A DNA stretch of 46,630 bases. Origin: a virus. The stretch is from positions 1-46,630 of IMG/VR virus record IMGVR_UViG_3300044627_003984; one strand, 5' to 3'. The notes below the pieces were generated by a model. The model was not told the DNA's origin and searched no databases. It worked only from the letters and a program-made list of their open reading frames with translations. Shown piece by piece: positions 15,730 through 24,300 of the stretch. Made by a program: the position numbers and the translations under genes. The stretch's first letter is position 1. The number at the start of each line of letters is the position of its first letter.

Positions 15730-16314
15730 TCAGGGGTACGAAACGACGCCGCCGTCGTAGATGGTCTCGGTACCCGGAGGCTGATTCACGGGCCCTGCGT
15801 CCCAGCCCTCGGGGTCCGGAACCCCCATAGTGTCGTTGACCATCTCCTCGGGCTTGACCTGAGTGGACTCCACTAGAACTCCCATGTACTCGAAGCCGAT
15901 CTGCCCTCTCGGGAAGATTCGGTTGGGGGTGAAGATCGAGTCCCGGTACCCGATGCGGTCGACCAGGTGCTCGTCAGGGTGCGTCTCAAGGCTGGGAATG
16001 ATCCGGACCATATCGTCGAAGTTGATCACAATGCGCAGGGTGTCGACCGTGTAGAAGCCGCGATCGTTCTGGAATAGGTTCGCCTGGTAGATCTCGGCGT
16101 TCACGACGGGAACCCGGAAAGGCTTCCTCCAAACGCGACCCACCGACGGGGAGCCCACGTCGTAGACCGGGTCCGTCCCAGACTCTTCCAGGTCGTAGAT
16201 GTACCAGTCGACCTGTTGGCCCACAGGCCTCTGCAGGTCACGGGAAATGCCACGTCGAATGGACTTGACCTCAAACTCGGCGTCGAACCGGCCCAAGCCG
16301 TGTGATCCGCGCAT
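15730..16314 (-). CDS. Neck / head-tail connector candidate
   Basis: 194 residues. Contains GRFDAEFEVKSIRRGISRDL, a VDWYIYDLEESGTDPVYDVG segment (a wording common in phage neck or head-completion proteins), GRVWRKPFRVPVVNAEIYQA, and a beta-rich middle (FYTVDTLRIVINFDDMVRII). It is the first structural gene after the appendage cassette and starts the run leading to the sheath, so it most likely joins head and tail. Function is inferred. Confidence 0.7.
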   Translation of the reverse strand: MRGSHGLGRFDAEFEVKSIRRGISRDLQRPVGQQVDWYIYDLEESGTDPVYDVGSPSVGRVWRKPFRVPVVNAEIYQANLFQNDRGFYTVDTLRIVINFDDMVRIIPSLETHPDEHLVDRIGYRDSIFTPNRIFPRGQIGFEYMGVLVESTQVKPEEMVNDTMGVPDPEGWDAGPVNQPPGTETIYDGGVVSYP

Positions 16315-16324
16315 GCGAGGCCTC

Positions 16325-16891
16325 CTATTCCGCCCACCAGTGTCGCACGCGAGGGTGCTCTTCCTCAGGGGGAAGATCGTTCCAGAACGTCCTAACTGTG
16401 ACCCTCAGGCCAGACTTAACGGAGGAGGTCTTGTGTAGGTACGGGATAGTTGACGGAAAGAACACGGTGCTGGGTGCTGTGGGTCGGTATTCAATACTGA
16501 GCCTAGGAAAGAAGAGAGACCCCCCTTCGTAGGACCCCGGATTGAGATACGAGACGGACGACGCAATGCGGTAGCGATCCCACTTCTGGTCGTAATGTTC
16601 CAAGATGACGCTTCCAGAGGACCCGCGCACAAGGAGCAACTCCTCGCGTTGTGTAAGGCGGCATCCAGCGAAGTCTCCGTAGTCCCGCGACAGTGTGGTT
16701 AGGTACTCGTCGTAGGCGTCCAGAACGTCTGCCCTTTCTGGTGGTGCTGCGGACAGATTGACGGCTTGGCTCGCGATTCCCTTGGGCTCTGCTGCGAGGT
16801 GCGCCATACCCAACAGGTCCTCAACGAGACTCGTAGGAATCTCATACTCGGCAACTCCGGGGAAGATCTGGTGTCGCCCAGACGCACTCAA
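16325..16891 (-). CDS. 2-oxoglutarate/Fe(II)-dependent oxygenase
   Basis: 188 residues from a TTG at 16891 that overlaps the previous stop (TTGA) and is preceded by GAAGG. The double-stranded beta-helix core is clear: H99-Y-D101 (EHYDQKWDRYRIASSVSYLN), then a GGSLFFP strand, the distal H153 (PYLHKT) and an arginine about ten residues later (SGLRVTVRTFW) that would bind 2-oxoglutarate. This is the prolyl-4-hydroxylase-like layout, so hydroxylation of a protein or small molecule is likely; the substrate is unknown. It closes a block of six overlapping genes downstream of the fibre genes. Complete catalytic residues suggest an active enzyme. Confidence 0.85.
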   Translation of the reverse strand: MSASGRHQIFPGVAEYEIPTSLVEDLLGMAHLAAEPKGIASQAVNLSAAPPERADVLDAYDEYLTTLSRDYGDFAGCRLTQREELLLVRGSSGSVILEHYDQKWDRYRIASSVSYLNPGSYEGGSLFFPRLSIEYRPTAPSTVFFPSTIPYLHKTSSVKSGLRVTVRTFWNDLPPEEEHPRVRHWWAE

Positions 16892-17619
16892 CGGAACACC
16901 TTCTGTTGGCGGTGCTGGTGCTGGTACCCCTGCTCCCACTCTGTTTTAAACACCTGGTCTCGGATCAGCAACTCTTCCTGATCCTCAACAAACACCTCGG
17001 ACGTCCAAGACTGTCGTAAGAACGGAACGACACGCGCGATGGGGGTTCCAGAGGCAATAGTCCCATCGAAGGTCTCCCGCAACAGAAACGCTATGTTGGT
17101 TGGGGACCGCCAGGAGTCGGAATCGACAATGGCGCTGAAAGTACGGAACATGTCCACACCAAAGCCTTCTGGGTGCGTGATCAGCACGCTAACCCCCCTT
17201 GGGGTGTGGATAGTCCATGGGTTAATCCACTTGTACGCGCAGTTCGTGTCGAAGCCGGGCGGCACTGGGTACCTACCCAACTGCTCCCTGTCGAAAGTCC
17301 CAACCGCGCTGAGTACCCGCCGGGGCGCGGATGTAACAAATACGCGACCGCCAGACGCTCTACGAAAGTTCACGTCTACAGGCAGCCTCAGGATGTAGCC
17401 AGACATCAACGAATCTCGCGTAGGGGAGCAGCGCTTCACAGTTGGGGCAGATCCTCGGCCCTCTGTTCCATAGACAGCGGTTTCCCTCAGCCAGTTGGGT
17501 GCCATGGTGGCGGCGGCTGCGGGATGTGGTGCGTTATCGAAGTACCACTGATCGATAGCCCCAAAGCGCACCAGACCTACCGGTTTGTCCTCAGGGGAGG
17601 GGGACGTAGTGCTGCTCAT
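16888..17619 (-). CDS. Beta-rich cassette protein, DUF6065-like paralogue 1
   Basis: 243 residues from the ATG at 17619; the longer frame to 17655 would overlap the previous gene further. It shares with 18250-18975 and 18972-19715 a common plan: an NWLRE/PAWxRE motif near the N-terminus, a cysteine followed by a short helix and SGYxLxxPVDV, then PRGVSVLITHPEGFG (consensus TPPGYSxxITHP), a VDSDSW (consensus DTDxW) motif and GTIASGTPIARVVPFLRQSW (consensus GxIxxGTPxxxVxPFxRexW). This pattern resembles DUF6065-type proteins found in phages; I predict a jelly-roll or cupin-like fold. Molecular function unknown. N-terminus is the most divergent part. Confidence 0.7.
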   Translation of the reverse strand: MSSTTSPSPEDKPVGLVRFGAIDQWYFDNAPHPAAAATMAPNWLRETAVYGTEGRGSAPTVKRCSPTRDSLMSGYILRLPVDVNFRRASGGRVFVTSAPRRVLSAVGTFDREQLGRYPVPPGFDTNCAYKWINPWTIHTPRGVSVLITHPEGFGVDMFRTFSAIVDSDSWRSPTNIAFLLRETFDGTIASGTPIARVVPFLRQSWTSEVFVEDQEELLIRDQVFKTEWEQGYQHQHRQQKVFR

Positions 17620-18274
17620 TCTGTTTGTCCAAGGCTCTGAGCGGCGACACGTCATATGCGACCGTTATGCGGGGGCCTCCCCACGACCAGTCGCCCATGG
17701 CGTGCGGCCACTTGCTCTCTCCGAGGATTGCTCGGTTGTTTCTGTTTTCCACTACGACGATATCTCCGTCAATGTTGTAGTGAGTCTGGGAAGGCTCGGC
17801 GGTCACCGCGTAGTACCCGTGAAACTGCGGCGCCCCCAGTGGTGAGTGTATGTGCCAGTCCAACTTTCCGGAATGTGCGTAATTGACGTTGAACCAACCC
17901 TGGACCATGAACCGCTGAGATCGGAAGTTCAACTCGTAGTAGTCGCACGCCTCACGCGTCATCTCTCCGATAGCCAACAGCAGGTCATATACGTTTGATT
18001 CATGGAACTGGAACACGTTGTAGTCTCGCCAGGCAACCGTGGAAAGGGACCCTGAGTCTTCCCACAGGCGCTTTCCGGATTCGGCTCCCGGGGTTGGACG
18101 CCCAAGAGCGACTTCACTGTCCTGGGCCTCAAGGAGTCGGTACTTGGCGAGTAGAAAATCACTGAGGAACTGCGTATTAAGATCCAGGTCTCTAGTGAAG
18201 TGCTTGAACGGTTTGCTTGTCCGCGTGGGCAGCAGGGACCGTCGTCCGGTCAGCGGTACTTTTTGCTGTTCCAC
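17591..18274 (-). CDS. 2OG-Fe(II) oxygenase-like protein
   Basis: 227 residues; GTG start at 18274. A long helical N-terminal half is followed by a core reading WFNVNYAHSGKLDWHIHSPL, FHGYYAVTAEPSQTHYNIDG, a WPHAMGDW segment and GGPRITVAYDVSP. This order (N-x-H, HxH, G-YYxV, distal H, R-I-x-x-x-Y-D) matches the phage and bacterial 2OG-Fe(II) oxygenase group of the TIGR02466/2OG-FeII_Oxy_5 type. A canonical HxD pair is not visible, so metal binding may use HxH or be altered. It sits between paralogues 1 and 2 of the cassette and overlaps both. Enzymatic activity is less certain than for 16325-16891. Confidence 0.72.
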   Translation of the reverse strand: MEQQKVPLTGRRSLLPTRTSKPFKHFTRDLDLNTQFLSDFLLAKYRLLEAQDSEVALGRPTPGAESGKRLWEDSGSLSTVAWRDYNVFQFHESNVYDLLLAIGEMTREACDYYELNFRSQRFMVQGWFNVNYAHSGKLDWHIHSPLGAPQFHGYYAVTAEPSQTHYNIDGDIVVVENRNNRAILGESKWPHAMGDWSWGGPRITVAYDVSPLRALDKQNEQHYVPLP

Positions 18275-18975
18275 ACGTTCTCCTTGTAGTAGCCGTAGAT
18301 CTTGGTCCTCTTCTTCTCTAGGAGCATGGCCCCGCTCTCAGCCAACGCATGGTTGGTTTCCAACTTCCAGTCTTCCCGTTTAAACGGGAGCACTGTGAAC
18401 ATAGGGGTACCTGAGGGGATTGTCCCCTCAAAGTCCTTGCGCAGAAAGAATGTGATGGCGTTGGGAGCCCACCATTGGTCAGTGTCTTGGACTCCGCTGT
18501 AGGTGATGAACGGAAGGTCATACCGGTTGAGTGGGTGCGTTATCAGACTCGAATACCCCGGAGGTGTTTTGAAGGCCCAGCGCATGTCCCAGATGTAGTG
18601 GGTGGGCCAGCAGCCAGCAGGTACTGGAACCTCGATGTAGCCCCGGGTTTCAATGGGGCGGACGATGGGGTCCTGCCAAGAGATGTGCGGTCCGTCGTCG
18701 TCCACGGCAACATCAATGTCTATAGGAGTGACGTAGTGATAACCGGTCGTCAGGGCGTCTAGAAACGGGGCGCAGTGCTTGAAACTCAGGTTGGCGGAGT
18801 CACGACCGTTCCTATTGCTGACCCCTAAGTCTCGCCTGTCATTCGATGTATGGAACAGGTACGCGTCTCGGTACCAGGCAGGTACCGACTCATAGGCCGG
18901 GCGCGGGGGTAGCGTGATGTCGCGGTACTGGTTGTTCGCGTACGTCTCGATGTGTAGAACTTCGTCCCCGCTCAT
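18250..18975 (-). CDS. Beta-rich cassette protein, DUF6065-like paralogue 2
   Basis: 241 residues; ATG at 18975 overlaps the previous TGA (ATGA). Key shared motifs: VPAWYRDAYLF, FKHCAPFLDALTTGYHYVTP then IDIDVAVDDDGPHISWQ, FKTPPGYSSLITHPLNRYDL, QDTDQWWAPNAITFFLRKDF and EGTIPSGTPMFTVLPFKRED. The order and spacing equal those of paralogue 3 next to it. No classical catalytic residues were identified. The tight overlaps imply co-translation with the oxygenase-like proteins on either side of paralogue 1. Confidence 0.75.
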   Translation of the reverse strand: MSGDEVLHIETYANNQYRDITLPPRPAYESVPAWYRDAYLFHTSNDRRDLGVSNRNGRDSANLSFKHCAPFLDALTTGYHYVTPIDIDVAVDDDGPHISWQDPIVRPIETRGYIEVPVPAGCWPTHYIWDMRWAFKTPPGYSSLITHPLNRYDLPFITYSGVQDTDQWWAPNAITFFLRKDFEGTIPSGTPMFTVLPFKREDWKLETNHALAESGAMLLEKKRTKIYGYYKENVWNSKKYR

Positions 18976-19715
18976 CGGTACTCCTTTCTCGACCAGAAGT
19001 TGCTCCGGTATCCGCCTGTGAATACCGACCTAATCCGAGAAGCCTGTCCGTCAATTAGGTCTGCGTCGTACTCTCCATGAATCGCGCTGCTCCAGGCCTC
19101 CCGAGCAAAGGGGACCACGACCGCTAACGGCGTGCCTTGCTTGATGACTCCTTGGACGCCGCGTCGCATGAGCAACGAGTACGCCCCATCCGGGGCGTAC
19201 TGATCGGTGTCCATGACCGCGGGGAGGACCTGCCAAGGGACATCGATTGAGTACGGAGGGTGCGTGATCATGACGCTGTAGCCGGGTGGGGTCAGGTATC
19301 CCCACAGCGGGTGAATGCGGAAGAGGTCCTCGCAGTATTGTGCCCGGTCAAACGGCAACTCCGATACTTGCTGCCTGTCGTGAAGGCTGACGACCTTCCA
19401 AGACACGTTGCCCTTGGGCAACTGCCATCGAATCCGGTCTCCGGTGGTGTCAATCGAGATATCGACGGGTACCTTAAGTAGGTATCCGGTACTCAGTGCG
19501 TCGAGAACCGACGGGCACTTCTTGATGGTTTGATTGCCTTTACCGCCCTCGATCTTCATCGAGCCGCCCGCGTAGACGTCCTGTTCTCGCCACCATGCGG
19601 GGATGTTCTTGGACAGAGGCTCCGGCTTTGGGGCATACGTAGGGACACCGGGGGCCACCGGGAAGAACTGAATGATTTTGGACGGCTTACTCGAAGTAAA
19701 CCTAGTACTCAGCAT
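18972..19715 (-). CDS. Beta-rich cassette protein, DUF6065-like paralogue 3
   Basis: 247 residues. Motifs: KIIQFFPVAPGVPTYAPKPE, NIPAWWREQDVY, IKKCPSVLDALSTGYLLKVP then VDISIDTTGDRIRWQ, YLTPPGYSVMITHPPYSIDV, VMDTDQYAPDGAYSLLMRRG and GVIKQGTPLAVVVPFAREAW. These match the DUF6065-like pattern best of the set. The ATG at 19715 overlaps the previous gene by 14 bases. Expected to be cytoplasmic or virion-associated; there is no signal peptide. Function unknown. Confidence 0.75.
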   Translation of the reverse strand: MLSTRFTSSKPSKIIQFFPVAPGVPTYAPKPEPLSKNIPAWWREQDVYAGGSMKIEGGKGNQTIKKCPSVLDALSTGYLLKVPVDISIDTTGDRIRWQLPKGNVSWKVVSLHDRQQVSELPFDRAQYCEDLFRIHPLWGYLTPPGYSVMITHPPYSIDVPWQVLPAVMDTDQYAPDGAYSLLMRRGVQGVIKQGTPLAVVVPFAREAWSSAIHGEYDADLIDGQASRIRSVFTGGYRSNFWSRKEYR

Positions 19716-20454
19716 GGTCTGCGTTCTCGATTCTCGTTGGGGTTACGCGTAGTAGAGCGATTGGTGTGCCTCGCTTTATGACAACTGGATCATCTTCAGC
19801 ACCCCGCTTCAGGAGGAACGGGAGGCCGAGAGGACCTGAAGGTGAGTGCGGCCAGGTGAGACGTGCATCTAACGTCCTGAAAGGGAGAGAGTTGTCGTCA
19901 ACTGGGCTACGCACAACGACATCGCAATCGACAGTGGGGCTCCAGTAGATGAGCCACCGGTAGTGTGCGTCGAAATACCGATCGACTGGGAAGTCTCTCC
20001 TGTATCTGACTCCAGTAACGCGTCCTGCGGGCTGGAGCACTGTTCGTGATACAAGGTCCGCGGACTCCGTCCATTCGGTTCCTACGTCGCTGGGAATTCT
20101 TCGTGGTCGGATGAAGACATCGGCAAACAGCCGGACTTCGTACTCACCCCCGGCACTAGGCTCTGGCGCCCAACTGATTTCAGATACGACTCGGTTGTGC
20201 GGCCAAAACTCGTCTCCCCGAGCAAGGGCCTGACGTTGTAGGTCTTCATGAATCTTTCGCTGCCAAGCCTGTTCCTGGCTGAGGTGAGGGCTGACTGGAA
20301 GTTCCCCGCGGACGGCGGTTGGTTGTTGAAACTCGTTGTCGTTGGCCGACATTCTCTTGGACGGACGACCCAGCATGCGCTCACTTGTCTGCGGGAAAAT
20401 CGAGCGACGCCGAGTTTCCCCTCCAGGGTCGATTCGTTGGTGATCTGCAGTCAT
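19702..20454 (-). CDS. Divergent fourth member of the cassette family
   Basis: 250 residues from the ATG at 20454; a longer frame to 20502 would overlap the Hint gene. The C-terminal half keeps weak features of the three neighbours (LTWPHSPSGPLGLPFLLKRG, then VIKRGTPIALLRVTPTR, compare GTPxxxVxPF), and the central part is beta-rich (YEVRLFADVFIRPRRIPSDV). The N-terminal third is polar and charged. Probably a diverged paralogue with a longer N-terminus; the relation is an inference from the GTP-x-A-L motif and position. Confidence 0.65.
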   Translation of the reverse strand: MTADHQRIDPGGETRRRSIFPQTSERMLGRPSKRMSANDNEFQQPTAVRGELPVSPHLSQEQAWQRKIHEDLQRQALARGDEFWPHNRVVSEISWAPEPSAGGEYEVRLFADVFIRPRRIPSDVGTEWTESADLVSRTVLQPAGRVTGVRYRRDFPVDRYFDAHYRWLIYWSPTVDCDVVVRSPVDDNSLPFRTLDARLTWPHSPSGPLGLPFLLKRGAEDDPVVIKRGTPIALLRVTPTRIENADHAEY

Positions 20455-20471
20455 GGCGAACGACTCGTTAC

Positions 20472-21305
20472 CTATGCGTCTTCGGGACCTATGCCGTTCC
20501 ACGTCAGCATGTGTTCGGTGAAAAAGAGGTCGTACGGTTCACAGCGAAGTGAGATCACCTCGGTACCTGACGTGAGCGGGACCGACTCGTAAGTGAGGAT
20601 GGGTTCCCAGTCATTCACGGAACCGTCGTAGACGAGATCGGAAGGCTCCAACGAGTCAGCGCGAGTCAGGGTGTAGACATCATTCCTTCTTACAAGAATG
20701 TAGTGACTCGGAGAGAACAGATCGCCATTGACGATATAGAGTTCGTCGACCGTAGACCTTGCGATGCTGGTGACTTCAGTCTCAACAAGTCCTAGGGACG
20801 TGAACGAATCGGACTCCCAGGCGAGGGATCCGGACATCGCGGCTAGAAGCGCAGCGTCAGCGTCCGTGCCGAGTTCTTCGATGTTGAGTGAATAGAGACG
20901 GTCGCCTACCTGGACGTCCTCGGCTCGGACGAGCCCCTCGGGCGTACGGACCATGGTGTCGGGGGCTACTGAGTAGTCGTGGTTGAACGAAAAGCCGAAG
21001 CCACCGTAGAAGCCGAAGCCACCGTAGAAGCCGAAGCCACCGTAGAAGCCGAAGCCAGGGTACACATAGTTCCAACGGCTGATCCCGACGGCCGACCCTC
21101 GCAGAACCACCGCTCCAGACGCGACTCCTTGGCTGATGACCTGCGTATCTATGCCGCTGTTGCTGGTGTTTGAGGTGGTCTCGCTACCCAGACTCAGACC
21201 GACGTTGGTCAGGGCCGTGATCGCGTTCGCACGGGTCTGTCCGACAATGTTGGGGACCGTGGTTTTGCGCGGTCCGCCGCGGTCAAGGTTGCGTGATGTC
21301 GACAA
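20472..21305 (-). CDS. PASTA - GFGFYG repeat - Hint domain protein
   Basis: 277 residues; TTG start at 21305 preceded by AGGAG at six bases. Residues ~15-77 form a PASTA domain (VPNIVGQTRANAITALTNVG). Residues 84-105 are 3.7 tandem GFGFYG units encoded by an 18-bp repeat. From Ser112 a Hint (hedgehog/intein) fold follows: S112-V-A-P-D-T117-MVRTPEG, VQVGDRLYS (GD at 134-135), block-B-like S198-P-S-H201, and a final block CEPYDLFFTEHMLTWN with Asn270. Ser112 has the spacing of an intein first residue to Thr. The residue before Asn270 is Trp instead of His, and only seven residues follow, so splicing is unlikely but N-terminal cleavage or ester formation is possible. It sits between the fibre genes and the oxygenase cassette. 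Confidence 0.8.
   Translation of the reverse strand: MSTSRNLDRGGPRKTTVPNIVGQTRANAITALTNVGLSLGSETTSNTSNSGIDTQVISQGVASGAVVLRGSAVGISRWNYVYPGFGFYGGFGFYGGFGFYGGFGFSFNHDYSVAPDTMVRTPEGLVRAEDVQVGDRLYSLNIEELGTDADAALLAAMSGSLAWESDSFTSLGLVETEVTSIARSTVDELYIVNGDLFSPSHYILVRRNDVYTLTRADSLEPSDLVYDGSVNDWEPILTYESVPLTSGTEVISLRCEPYDLFFTEHMLTWNGIGPEDA
20993..21057 (-). repeat. 18-bp tandem repeat encoding GFGFYG
   Basis: About 3.7 near-perfect copies of an 18-base unit (plus-strand form GAAGCCGAAGCCACCGTA) lie inside the PASTA-Hint gene and encode GFGFYG in frame. The perfect DNA identity between copies suggests recent expansion or contraction by slippage. Confidence 0.9.
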
Positions 21306-21333
21306 CTTCTTCTCCTACTGGTTGCGAGATCTA

Positions 21334-24300
21334 TTACGACAGGTCACCGGTCAGGACCCACACGTTGGCGGCCCGCTTCGTGAGCGTAGCCCCGGACCAC
21401 TGCGCGCGAAGGTTCAAACCTGGCGTCGCATTGATGGTCACACCGCCAGCGGCGGCAATGTTGACGCCACCGGCACCCACCCGCAGGAGGTGGATCTGAG
21501 TACCCACCTTGAAGTTGACGGTAGCGTCTGCTGCAACCGTGAACGTAAGCGCGGAACCGCTGTTCATCTCAATCATTCGTCCGGCGTCGCTCAGAACAAA
21601 CTGATACGAAGCCGTCTTCTGGTCAATCACCACGGGGGCGTCCAGAACGTTACCGGCCGCCAGCGTGATGCCACCACCGGTCACTGACAAGCCGCCCGAA
21701 GAGATCGTGACAGTGGTGAGCGTCGGGGAGGTGCCGAACACCAGGGCCCCGCTGCCCGTCTCGTCCGAGATCACTCCGGCCAGTTGGGCGGATGTGGTGG
21801 CCGCGAACTGATTGAGCCCGCTGGTGGTCAGGCCGAGGCCGGTCGTGGCGTGAACGTGGTCCGCTCGGGCGTACCGGAGCGACGTGCCCACGGCAGCGGT
21901 GCCGAGTGCCGCGGGGGTTGCCGCCGAGGCCTGGCCCACAACAAACGCCGTGGTTGCCAACTGGGTGGTGTTGGTGTCTGCAGCGGCGGTTGGTGCTGCA
22001 GGAATACCCGTCAGGGTGGGCGATGCGATCGGTGCCTTCGCTGCAAGATCCGAAACCAGGCCCGTGATCGCGCTCTGCGCAAGTGCGATGTTCGTGCTGG
22101 AGACGCTCGTCACACGACCCTTGGCGTCAACTGTGATGGCCGGTACCGCAGTAGCGGAGCCGTACACTCCAGCAGTCACTCCAGAATTGGCAAGTGTCAG
22201 AGTGATGCCAGTCGTTCCCGAACCGGTGGCGTCACCAGAGACAGAGATACTCTGGTTGGCCGTCAGGTACGTATTTGTGTCTAGGGACCACGTATCGGCG
22301 GCCGTCTTCCGTAGGATGCCGCTGGTACCTGCGAGGGCCGCGATGGCCGTGAGGTCGGCATCCAGAGGCTGCTTACCGGCCAGCGAATTCGTGAGTGTGG
22401 TCGCAAACGACGCATCATCGTTGATCGCGTCCGCGAGTTCGCTGAGGGTATTCAGGGCCGCGGGAGCGGCACCGATGAGGTCGCTGACGGCCCCAGTGAC
22501 GAATGCTGTGGTGGCCACCTGAGTGGTGTTGGTGCCCGCGGTAGCAGTGGGCGCGGTCGGAGTACCAGTCAACTCCGGAGACGCAAGCGACGCCTTACCC
22601 GCAAGAGCCGATGCCAGGCCAGTGACCTGCGACTGCGTGATCGCGATATCTACCGACGACGCTGCCGTCACGCGACCCTTGCTGTCCACGGTGACCTGAG
22701 CCACCGAGTCGGCATCACCGTAGGTTCCCGAGTTTACGCCGCTGTTGGCTAGGGTGGCCGTGATGCTGGTGGCACCGGATCCGGTGATATCACCGCTCAG
22801 GGTCACTGTCTGGTTCCCGGTGAGGTACGTAGACGTGTCCAGCGACCATGTGTTGGCGGCCGTCTTCTTTAGCAGACCGCTGTTCGCCGAGATCCCGGCG
22901 ATCGCGGTCAGGTCGCCATCGAGAGGCTGCTTTCCGCTGAGTGCCGTCTGCACCGTGGTGTGGAAGGACGGGTCATCGTTGATGGCCGCGGCCAGTTCGT
23001 CAAGGGTGTCAAGGCCAGACGGCGCTGAACCCCTGAGGCTGCTGATACTGGCATCGGTGTACGTGTTGGCAGCGCTTTCGGCGGCGTCGGCTTTGGAAGT
23101 TGCATCGGCAGCGGCGGTGGCTACTGCAGCACTTTCGGCAGCGTCCGCGTAGCCCTGAAGTGCGTTCGTGGCTGTAGCGATCTCTGCGTCAGTGTACCCG
23201 TTTGCAGCACTCTCGGCGGCGTCTGCCTTGGACTGAGCCCCGGCCGTGGTTTCAAGGAGCGACGTGTTCGCAATGCCGTGCACGTTGGTGGTGCTGGCGT
23301 TGTGGTTGCTCAAGGCCGTTCCAGCGCCATTCGCGGCGTTGGTAATCTGAGTGTTAAGGTTGGACATAGTGCTGTCGACGGCGCTGTTGATGGTGTTGTT
23401 TAGTACGACAACTTCCGCATCCGTGTAGTTGTTTGCTGCGGTTACTGCGTCGGTCTCCGCCTGATCCGCGTAGTCTTCAAGGTCACTTACTGCAGCCGCG
23501 AGATCACTTGCAGCCGTGCTGGCGACCGACGAAATCTGGCCCGCCACGGAAGTGGAGAACTCCGGGTCGTCATTGATCGCGGCTGCCAACTCGTTGAGGG
23601 TGTTCAGGAGTGACGGCGCGGCGTCGACGAGGCCAGAAACTGCCGCGTCCGCGTACGCCTTGGCGTCCACCTCAGCCTGATCGGCGTAGGCTTCAAGGGC
23701 AGCCGTCGCGGTAACAATCTCCGCATCGGTGTAGGCGTTCGCAGTGTTCACGGCGTCGATCTCAACCTGGTCGGCGTAAGCCTCAGCGGCCTCTCGCTGC
23801 CCGAACGCATAGGTCTGAGCAGCACTCAGTGCGTCTGCCTCAGCCTGATCGGCGTACGCCTCAAGAGCCGTCGTGGCTGCAGAGACTTCGGCGTCCGTGT
23901 AGGCGTTCGCTGCCGTGACGGCAGCACCTTCGGCAGCGTCCGTGTACGCCTCTAGAGCGTCCACTGCGTTAGCGAGCGTGCTATCCGTGTACGTCTGCGC
24001 GGCTGATGTGGCCGCTGACTGCGCTGCGTTCGCCTTGGTTGTGGCGTCAGTGGAGGCCGCAGATATGGCGGCCGCCTGCGCTGCGTTCGCCTTCGATGTC
24101 GCATCGGACGCTGCGGTCGATACGGCTGCGGCCTCTGCTGCGTTTGCCTTCGACGTAGCGTCTGCTGCGGCAGTAGAGATGGCAGCCGCTTGGGCAGCAT
24201 TGGCCTTGGATGTGGCATCGGTCGCAGAGGTGGCTACAGCGGCGGCCTGGGCAGCGTCCGCCTTGGAGATGGCGTCTGCTGCAGCGGTTGATACGGCCGC

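Noticed and set aside
20472-20990. Intein interrupting a gene
   Set aside because: Only seven residues follow the last Hint block and the penultimate His is Trp, so there is no C-extein and splicing is unlikely.
20993-21057. Possible CRISPR-like repeat array
   Set aside because: The repeat is a direct 18-bp coding tandem without spacers, and in frame.
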